The notes below the pieces were generated by a model. It was not told where the DNA came from. It saw only the letters and a program-made list of their open reading frames with translations, and did no database searches. Below, piece after piece: positions 53,212-58,871 of a stretch of 58,871 bases of DNA (positions within the stretch are counted from its first letter, which is position 1; the number at the start of each line of letters is the position of its first letter). The DNA lies in the NCBI GenBank assembly GCA_002438605.1, contig DJPR01000026.1, positions 1 to 58,871 of the forward strand, written 5' to 3'. The position numbers and the translations under genes were made by a program. The stretch is from Ruminococcus sp. UBA6407. Its GTDB lineage: Bacteria > Bacillota > Clostridia > Oscillospirales > Ruminococcaceae.

Positions 53212-55842
53212 TTAATCCCTATTACTAATAGCTGCCTGAGCAGCAGCGAGTCTAGCGATAGGCACTCTGAAAGGAGAGCAAGAAACGTAAGTTAAGCCGA
53301 GTTTATGGCAGAATTCAACAGAAGATGGGTCACCGCCGTGCTCACCGCAAATACCGAGGTGCATGTCAGGGCGAACCTTCTTACCAAGAGTAACAGCCAT
53401 TTCCATAAGCTTGCCAACGCCAACCTGATCGAGCTTAGCGAAAGGATCGTTCTCGAAGATCTTAGCATCATAGTAAGCATCGAGGAACTTACCAGCGTCA
53501 TCTCTTGAAAAACCGTAAGTCATCTGAGTAAGGTCGTTAGTGCCGAAGCAGAAGAATTCAGCTTCCTTAGCAATTTCGTCAGCAGTAAGAGCAGCTCTTG
53601 GAATTTCGATCATTGTACCAACCTCATACTTGAGATCTGAACCTGCTTCAGCGATAACAGCATCAGCAGTATTAACAACAACCTTCTTAACGAACTTGAG
53701 TTCCTTAACATCGCCAACGAGTGGGATCATGATTTCAGGAACGATAGTCCAGTCAGGATGAGCCTTCTTAACATTGAGAGCAGCCTTAATAACAGCCTTA
53801 GTCTGCATCTTAGCTATTTCAGGATATGTAACAGCAAGACGGCAGCCTCTGTGACCCATCATTGGGTTGAATTCGTGGAGTGAAGCAATGATGTTCTTAA
53901 TTGTTTCAACTGACTTGCCCTGAGCATCAGCGAGAGCCTTAATGTCAGCTTCTTCAGTAGGAACGAATTCGTGGAGAGGTGGGTCGAGGAATCTGATAGT
54001 AACAGGGCAACCTTCAAGAGCTTCATAAAGAGCTTCAAAGTCAGCCTGCTGCATTGGTTCAATCTTATCAAGAGCAGCTTCTCTTTCTTCAACAGTATCT
54101 GAACAAATCATTTCACGGAAAGCACCGATTCTGTCCGGATCAAAGAACATGTGCTCTGTACGGCAAAGACCAATACCTTCAGCACCAAGCTCCTTAGCTT
54201 TCTTAGCATCTGTAGGAGTATCAGCATTTGTTCTAACCTTAAGAACTCTGTACTTATCAGCCCAAGACATGATTCTTCCGAATTCACCGGCAATAGTAGC
54301 GTCAACAGTTGGGATAATACCGTCATAGATATTACCTGTTGAACCATCGATAGAAATGAAGTCGCCTTCCTTGAAGGTTTTGCCTGCGAGTTCAAACTTC
54401 TTGTTTTCTTCGTCCATCTTGATTTCTGAGCAGCCTGATACGCAGCATGTACCCATACCACGAGCAACAACAGCAGCGTGTGATGTCATACCGCCACGAA
54501 CTGTAAGGATACCTTGAGCAGCCTTCATACCTGTAATATCTTCAGGTGAAGTTTCAAGTCTTACGAGAACAACCTTTTCTCCTTTTTCCTTCCAAGCAAC
54601 AGCGTCATCAGCAGTAAATACGATCTTACCGCAAGCAGCACCTGGTGAAGCGCCGAGTCCCTTGCCGATAGGAGTAGCAGCCTTAAGAGCCTTTGCATCG
54701 AACTGTGGGTGGAGAAGTGTATCAAGGTTTCTTGGATCGATCATAAGAACAGCTTCCTGTTCAGTTCTCATGCCCTCATCAACGAGGTCACAAGCGATCT
54801 TGAGAGCAGCCTGAGCAGTTCTCTTACCGTTTCTTGTCTGGAGCATGTAAAGTTTACCGTGTTCAACAGTAAATTCCATGTCCTGCATATCTCTGTAGTG
54901 ATTCTCGAGAGTCTTGCAAACTTCCTGGAATTCTGCAAAAGCCTCTGGGAACTTTTCAGCCATCTGAGCGATAGGCATTGGTGTACGAACACCTGCAACT
55001 ACGTCTTCGCCCTGTGCATTTGTAAGGAATTCACCCATGAGCTTCTTTTCACCTGTAGCAGGGTCACGAGTAAATGCAACACCTGTACCGCAGTCATCAC
55101 CCATGTTACCGAAAGCCATTGACTGAACGTTAACAGCAGTACCCCATGAATATGGAATATCGTTATCTCTTCTGTAAACGTTAGCTCTTGGGTTATCCCA
55201 TGAACGGAATACAGCCATTACAGCGCCCATAAGCTGTTCTTTAGGATCAGTTGGGAAGTCTGTACCGATCTTTGACTTATATTCAGCCTTGAACTGTGAA
55301 GCGAGCTCCTTGAGGTCGTCAGCAGTAAGCTCAACGTCCTGAGTAACGCCCTTCTTAGCCTTCATCTGGTCGATAAGCTCTTCAAAGTACTTCTTACCAA
55401 CTTCCATAACAACGTCAGAATACATCTGGATAAATCTTCTGTAGCAGTCCCAAGCCCAACGAGGATTGTTTGACTTTTCAGCAATTACGTTAACAACGTC
55501 TTCGTTAAGACCGAGGTTAAGAATAGTATCCATCATACCAGGCATTGATGCTCTTGCACCTGAACGAACAGAAACGAGGAGAGGATTCTCCTTATCACCG
55601 AACTTCTTGCCTGTGATTTCTTCCATTTTAGTAATGTACTCATTGATTTCAGCCATGATTCCTTCGTTGATCTTACGGCCGTCCTCATAGTACTGTGTAC
55701 AAGCTTCAGTTGAAATTGTGAAACCCTGTGGTACAGGAAGACCCATACCTGTCATTTCAGCAAGGTTAGCACCCTTACCGCCGAGAAGCTCTCTCATGTC
55801 AGCATTACCCTCTGAGAAAAGGTAACAATACTTCTTTGCCAT
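53212..55842 (-). CDS. ppdK: Pyruvate, phosphate dikinase
   Basis: The 876-residue enzyme links pyruvate and phosphoenolpyruvate using ATP and phosphate or AMP and pyrophosphate. It has the N-terminal nucleotide domain (LFSEGNADMRELLGGKGANL), the phosphohistidine in GGMTSHAAVVARGMG, and the C-terminal barrel with LGICGEHGGDPSSVEFC. The ATG at 55842 follows GGAGG by 7 bases and is favoured over one 16 codons upstream. In anaerobic Firmicutes it often replaces or complements pyruvate kinase. Codons are strongly biased (AAC, AAG, GGT), fitting high expression. Confidence 0.97.
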   Translation of the reverse strand: MAKKYCYLFSEGNADMRELLGGKGANLAEMTGMGLPVPQGFTISTEACTQYYEDGRKINEGIMAEINEYITKMEEITGKKFGDKENPLLVSVRSGARASMPGMMDTILNLGLNEDVVNVIAEKSNNPRWAWDCYRRFIQMYSDVVMEVGKKYFEELIDQMKAKKGVTQDVELTADDLKELASQFKAEYKSKIGTDFPTDPKEQLMGAVMAVFRSWDNPRANVYRRDNDIPYSWGTAVNVQSMAFGNMGDDCGTGVAFTRDPATGEKKLMGEFLTNAQGEDVVAGVRTPMPIAQMAEKFPEAFAEFQEVCKTLENHYRDMQDMEFTVEHGKLYMLQTRNGKRTAQAALKIACDLVDEGMRTEQEAVLMIDPRNLDTLLHPQFDAKALKAATPIGKGLGASPGAACGKIVFTADDAVAWKEKGEKVVLVRLETSPEDITGMKAAQGILTVRGGMTSHAAVVARGMGTCCVSGCSEIKMDEENKKFELAGKTFKEGDFISIDGSTGNIYDGIIPTVDATIAGEFGRIMSWADKYRVLKVRTNADTPTDAKKAKELGAEGIGLCRTEHMFFDPDRIGAFREMICSDTVEEREAALDKIEPMQQADFEALYEALEGCPVTIRFLDPPLHEFVPTEEADIKALADAQGKSVETIKNIIASLHEFNPMMGHRGCRLAVTYPEIAKMQTKAVIKAALNVKKAHPDWTIVPEIMIPLVGDVKELKFVKKVVVNTADAVIAEAGSDLKYEVGTMIEIPRAALTADEIAKEAEFFCFGTNDLTQMTYGFSRDDAGKFLDAYYDAKIFENDPFAKLDQVGVGKLMEMAVTLGKKVRPDMHLGICGEHGGDPSSVEFCHKLGLTYVSCSPFRVPIARLAAAQAAISNRD

Positions 55843-55872
55843 TGGTATATACCTCCAATTTTTTACTTCTTT

Positions 55873-55910
55873 CCGATTATAAAGAAGCATTTTCAGTTCT
55901 GTATAATCGG
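55873..55910 (-). promoter_or_regulatory. Perfect inverted repeat in the ppdK leader
   Basis: CCGATTATA and TATAATCGG are exact inverted arms 20 bases apart, 30-70 bases before the ppdK start. It could be an operator or a leader stem. Confidence 0.55.
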
Positions 55911-55920
55911 ACTTATTATA

Positions 55921-55929
55921 ATTATATCA
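55921..55929 (-). promoter_or_regulatory. Extended -10 promoter for ppdK
   Basis: On the minus strand TGA-TATAAT (TGnTATAAT); no good -35. It gives a leader of about 70 bases that includes the inverted repeat. Confidence 0.6.
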
Positions 55930-56179
55930 TAACTGAAAATAAATTACCATATATTTTTTGAAAAAAATTTTTTTCTTTTTTCTGTCAATTTATACAAAAA
56001 TGACAGAAAAGGCTTATTTTCTATTTTTACGGGTTGCATTTATCTGAAAAATTTGAGATAATACTAATAGTTGGCATATAAGCAGTACTGCACAATTATT
56101 GTGCAGTATCATCTTAGTTAACATAACACAATTTATATATAATAATATAATAATGAACAGAAATGGGAGGCAGTAAGTT
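55930..56179. other. Rest of the 337-base ppdK-glmU gap
   Basis: The gap holds a TTTTCTGTCA / TGACAGAAAA stem (55978-56010), a perfect 23-base palindrome (56086-56108), and AT-rich sequence with several TATAAT-like elements before glmU. No gene is visible. Confidence 0.5.
56086..56108. repeat. Short perfect palindrome, core of the dispersed family
   Basis: TACTGCACAAT and ATTGTGCAGTA are exact arms around one T. It matches the inner part of the 46-bp family, about 70 bases before glmU. Confidence 0.7.
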
Positions 56180-57550
56180 TTGGATAATGTAATAATTCTG
56201 GCAGGCGGACAGGGAAAAAGAATGAAAGCCGATATGCCTAAGCCGATGTTTAAGGTTCTGGGAGAACCTATGCTTGAATGGGTAATTTCAGCCTGCGAGA
56301 GTGCAGGAATTTCATCAATTTGTGTTGTAAAGGGCTTTATGGGGGAAGTCATTGACGAATATCTTAACGGACGTTATCCGACTGTATTGCAGGCAGAACG
56401 TCTTGGAACAGGTCATGCGGTAATGCAGGCAATTCCGTTTTTAAAGGAAAATTCAGACGGAAATACTCTTGTACTTTGCGGTGATGCTCCATTTATAGAC
56501 AGTGAAACAATAAAAAATGCACTTGTAATACACAAACAGCAGAAAAATTCAGTAACAGTGATAACGGCAGAGCTGGATTGTCCTAAGGGCTATGGCAGAA
56601 TTATAAGAACAGAAAGCGGAATAAGCGGAATTGTTGAGGAAAAGGACGCAGATTCAGCTCAAAAGGCAATAAAAGAGGTAAATTCAGGTGCATACTGGTT
56701 CAATACTGAGGACTTAACAGAATTTCTCGGCAAGCTGACACAAAACAATGCACAGGGCGAATATTATCTTACGGATACTGTCGGAATAGCTGTAAGTGAG
56801 GGCAAAAGAGCAGGAGCTTACCGTTCTGAAAATCCCGATGTTATACTTGGTGCAAATGACAGAAAAGGACTTCTGGAGCTTAATACGATTGCAAGAATGT
56901 CTGTTATTGATAAGCATCTTGCAAACGGTATAGAATTTACATGCCTTGATGGCATTACAATTGAAAGAAATGTTGAAATCGGCACAGGGACAGAAATTCT
57001 TTCAGGCACGATACTAAGGGGCAATACTAAAATCGGCAAAAACTGCAAAATTGGCCCGAACTGTGTTATTGAGGACTGCCTTATCGGAGATAATGTAAGT
57101 CTGAATTATGTTCAGGCATTTAAGTCTGAAATCGAAGCAGGCGTTAAAATCGGCCCTTGGGTTCATATCAGACCAAACAGCGTAATTAAAAGCGGAGTTA
57201 AAATAGGTGACTTTGTTGAGATTAAAAATTCTGTATTGGGAGAGAAAACCTCTGTTGCACATCTTACATACATTGGCGACAGTGATGTGGGCAAGAAGTG
57301 CAGTTTCGGCTGTGGTACTGTTACCGTAAATTATGACGGTATAATTAAAAGCCGCTGTGTAATTGGAGATAACTGCTTTATAGGCTGCAATACAAATCTT
57401 ATTGCACCGCTGAAGCTCGGCAAGGGAGTTTACACAGCCGCAGGTACAACAATAACAAGAGATGTTCCGGATTATGCTCTTGCAATTGACAGGGGAGTAA
57501 TGAAGGTAAAAGAGGGGTACAGCTTAGTTAAGTTTAAGGATAAAATATAA
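56180..57550 (+). CDS. glmU: Bifunctional GlmU (UDP-GlcNAc pyrophosphorylase / acetyltransferase)
   Basis: The 456-residue protein has the N-terminal uridyltransferase motif LAGGQGKRMKADMPKPM and LCGDAPFI, and a C-terminal left-handed beta-helix (about 250-456) with repeated hexapeptides and the acetyltransferase site. It makes UDP-GlcNAc for peptidoglycan. The start is TTG, 9 bases after GGGAGG. GlmM, which supplies its substrate, is encoded at 34120. Confidence 0.96.
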   Translation: MDNVIILAGGQGKRMKADMPKPMFKVLGEPMLEWVISACESAGISSICVVKGFMGEVIDEYLNGRYPTVLQAERLGTGHAVMQAIPFLKENSDGNTLVLCGDAPFIDSETIKNALVIHKQQKNSVTVITAELDCPKGYGRIIRTESGISGIVEEKDADSAQKAIKEVNSGAYWFNTEDLTEFLGKLTQNNAQGEYYLTDTVGIAVSEGKRAGAYRSENPDVILGANDRKGLLELNTIARMSVIDKHLANGIEFTCLDGITIERNVEIGTGTEILSGTILRGNTKIGKNCKIGPNCVIEDCLIGDNVSLNYVQAFKSEIEAGVKIGPWVHIRPNSVIKSGVKIGDFVEIKNSVLGEKTSVAHLTYIGDSDVGKKCSFGCGTVTVNYDGIIKSRCVIGDNCFIGCNTNLIAPLKLGKGVYTAAGTTITRDVPDYALAIDRGVMKVKEGYSLVKFKDKI

Positions 57551-57578
57551 GAGGTGCCTTAACAGGAGGTAATTTTTA

Positions 57579-58181
57579 ATGACTGAAAAGGAAAAACGTG
57601 CAAACAGTATGCTTTATGATGCTAACAATAATAAAGAACTGTTAAATGAATTATCAGCTTGTAAAGACTTGTGTTTTCAGTTTAATTATAAGTTTCTTCC
57701 TTCACAGATTGAAGAAAGAGCAGAAATTCTTAAAAAGATTATCGGCAAATTAGGGGAGAATGCATTTATACAGCCGCCGTTCTGGTGCGATTTTGGCTAT
57801 AACACTGAAATTGGTGATAATTTTTATGCTAATCATAATCTTGTTATACTGGACGGTGCAAAGGTAAAAATCGGCAATAATGTTTTTATTGCTCCTGACT
57901 GCGGACTTTATACAGCCGGACACCCATTTGATGCTGAAAGACGTAATAAAGGATATGAATATGCATATCCTATTACAATAGGCAGTAATGTATGGATAGG
58001 TGCAGGAACGAGAGTTATGCCCGGAGTTACCATTGGAAATAATGTAACAATAGGTGCAGGCAGTGTTGTAACAAAGGATATTCCTGATAATGTTTTAGCA
58101 GTCGGAAATCCATGCAGGGTGCTTCGTGAACTTACAGAAGAAGATTTGCATAGAAACTGGGACAGAAAATCAAAGGCATAA
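57579..58181 (+). CDS. Hexapeptide-repeat sugar O-acetyltransferase
   Basis: The 200-residue protein has the N-terminal MTEKEKRANSMLYDANN helix of maltose or galactoside acetyltransferases, then a beta-helix with repeated IGNN/IGDN turns and GIGAGTRVMPGVTIG-like repeats. It puts an acetyl group on a sugar from acetyl-CoA. AGGAGG precedes the ATG. It is 28 bases after glmU, possibly co-transcribed. Confidence 0.92.
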   Translation: MTEKEKRANSMLYDANNNKELLNELSACKDLCFQFNYKFLPSQIEERAEILKKIIGKLGENAFIQPPFWCDFGYNTEIGDNFYANHNLVILDGAKVKIGNNVFIAPDCGLYTAGHPFDAERRNKGYEYAYPITIGSNVWIGAGTRVMPGVTIGNNVTIGAGSVVTKDIPDNVLAVGNPCRVLRELTEEDLHRNWDRKSKA

Positions 58182-58224
58182 TAAGAAAAAGTTCTGATAT
58201 AAAAAATATAAGGTAAGTGGAAAA

Positions 58225-58422
58225 ATGAAAGTTACTTTAAATCCTGATAAGGAAGTTGTAAAGATAATTAAAGAGGGACTTAAAAGGACAGGCGGATACT
58301 GTCCCTGCAAGGTTGGACGCAAAGAAGAAAACAAGTGTATGTGCAGTGAATTCAAGGAACAGATAAATGACCCTGATTTTGAGGGCTTTTGTCATTGTAT
58401 GCTGTATTACAAGTCAAAGTAA
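58225..58422 (+). CDS. Small CxC iron-sulfur protein, ferredoxin-thioredoxin reductase catalytic-like
   Basis: The 65-residue protein has CPC (26-28), CMC (38-40) and CHC (56-58). The catalytic subunit of ferredoxin:thioredoxin reductase has the same CPC, CxC, CHC order, where four Cys bind a [4Fe-4S] cluster and two form the active disulfide. Spacing is shorter here than in the plant or cyanobacterial enzyme. A thioredoxin gene follows 16 bases later, supporting a reductase role. Electron donor unknown. Confidence 0.8.
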   Translation: MKVTLNPDKEVVKIIKEGLKRTGGYCPCKVGRKEENKCMCSEFKEQINDPDFEGFCHCMLYYKSK

Positions 58423-58438
58423 TAAAGGAGTGTTGAAA

Positions 58439-58756
58439 ATGGCTGAATTAAAAATCACAAAAGCAAATTTTGAATCAGAGGTATTACAGTCTGAAAAGCC
58501 TGTAATGCTTGACTTCTGGGCAGAATGGTGCGGACCTTGCCGTATGCTTGCACCTTTTGTCAAGGAGGTTGCGGATGAATATGAGGGAAAAATCAAAGTC
58601 GGCAAAGTCAATATAGACGAAGAACCTGAGCTTGCATCTGCATTTCATATTGAGAGCATTCCTACGGTAGTTATAGTGAAAAACGGAAAGGTTGCATGTC
58701 TTTCAGTTGGATATATGCCGAAAAGTCAGCTTGTTGAGATGATTGAGGGAATATAG
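58439..58756 (+). CDS. trxA: Thioredoxin
   Basis: The 105-residue protein has the active site WAEWCGPCRM, the conserved FHIESIPTVVI cis-Pro segment and the thioredoxin fold. It reduces protein disulfides. The ATG at 58439 follows AAAGGAG and is preferred to a longer in-frame start inside the upstream gene. It is likely co-transcribed with the CxC protein, which would reduce it. Confidence 0.95.
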   Translation: MAELKITKANFESEVLQSEKPVMLDFWAEWCGPCRMLAPFVKEVADEYEGKIKVGKVNIDEEPELASAFHIESIPTVVIVKNGKVACLSVGYMPKSQLVEMIEGI

Positions 58757-58773
58757 GTCTATTGCAGGGAAAA

Positions 58774-58811
58774 GGGTTTCCAAAGGTTTGTAACCATTTG
58801 GAAACCCGATT
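58774..58811 (+). terminator. Hairpin terminator after trxA
   Basis: GGGTTTCCAAA and TTTGGAAACCC are perfect arms, followed by GATTTTA. The T-run is short. Confidence 0.7.
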
Positions 58812-58814
58812 TTA

Positions 58815-58843
58815 GGCAATACTGCACAAAGCTTGTGCGGCAG
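58815..58843. repeat. Decayed copy of the dispersed palindrome at the window end
   Basis: It begins GGCAATACTGCACAAAGC, then GTGCGGCAGAAAC without the expected right arm. It follows the trxA terminator. Confidence 0.55.
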
Positions 58844-58871
58844 AAACACAGATATATTTTTCGTCAGATTG

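Noticed and set aside
53305..55690. Several frames on both strands within ppdK
   Set aside because: Codon bias of ppdK makes other frames open; the main frame has all dikinase motifs.
1..58871. tRNA, rRNA, transposase, integrase or phage genes
   Set aside because: None could be recognised on either strand.

Overview
The window looks like a low-GC, spore-forming, anaerobic member of the Firmicutes, most like Ruminococcus (Oscillospiraceae). Three things point there. A cellulosome-type scaffoldin and a cell-wall cohesin protein open the window. Sporulation and germination genes occur throughout (gerA-gerB-gerC, a SpoIIIE/FtsK translocase, tepA, ymdB, spoVS). The metabolic genes fit a fermenter (pyruvate phosphate dikinase, cobalamin methionine synthase, ECF transporter core). 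No tRNA, rRNA, CRISPR array, transposase or integrase was recognised. Species is not assigned.

Layout. 1-4060: the 3' part of a Thr-linker scaffoldin with cohesin-like repeats and a dockerin, then a small sortase-anchored cohesin protein and a DUF6472-like protein. 4069-7044 (minus): a germinant receptor operon with a short C subunit. 7197-9311: a two-gene sigma-like operon behind a consensus promoter with two SOS-like boxes, then an Orn/Lys/Arg decarboxylase family enzyme. 9389-21361 (plus): tepA, uppP, spoIIIE/ftsK, ygiQ, a ComEC-like hydrolase, DUF3006, a flavoprotein, cmk, plsC and a fused ispH-S1 gene. 21464-39086 (minus): a lipoprotein with a cohesin-like domain, a zinc-finger ClpC, a CvpA-like protein, a membrane sensor-like protein, truA, yfhO, ecfT-ecfA2-ecfA1, a methyltransferase, glmM and a ruvC-ruvA-sseB-ruvB operon. 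39197-44467 (plus): pheA, metH, a probable small RNA, ymdB and spoVS.

44706-49434 (minus) is the most unusual locus. It is a tight six-gene operon: Ser-rich lipoprotein, HPr-kinase-like ATPase, PqqD-like peptide-binding protein, SipW-like peptidase, ABC exporter and NTP_transf_5-type nucleotidyltransferase. The kinase, PqqD, exporter and nucleotidyltransferase set resembles the tailoring genes of phosphorylated lasso peptides. No lasso cyclase, leader peptidase or radical-SAM enzyme is present, so this is a candidate undescribed peptide or lipoprotein modification and export system. A phosphopantetheinyl transferase lies just upstream with its own promoter.

49995-58871: a lipoprotein with deoD, a flavin-binding-fold protein, an orphan gene beside a gene remnant, ppdK, glmU, a hexapeptide acetyltransferase, and a small CxC iron-sulfur protein paired with thioredoxin. 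A family of 46-bp imperfect palindromes (GGCAAYACC at one end, GGTRTTGCC at the other) is scattered through the intergenic gaps, mostly near gene ends. The paired changes between its members suggest selection on the hairpin.
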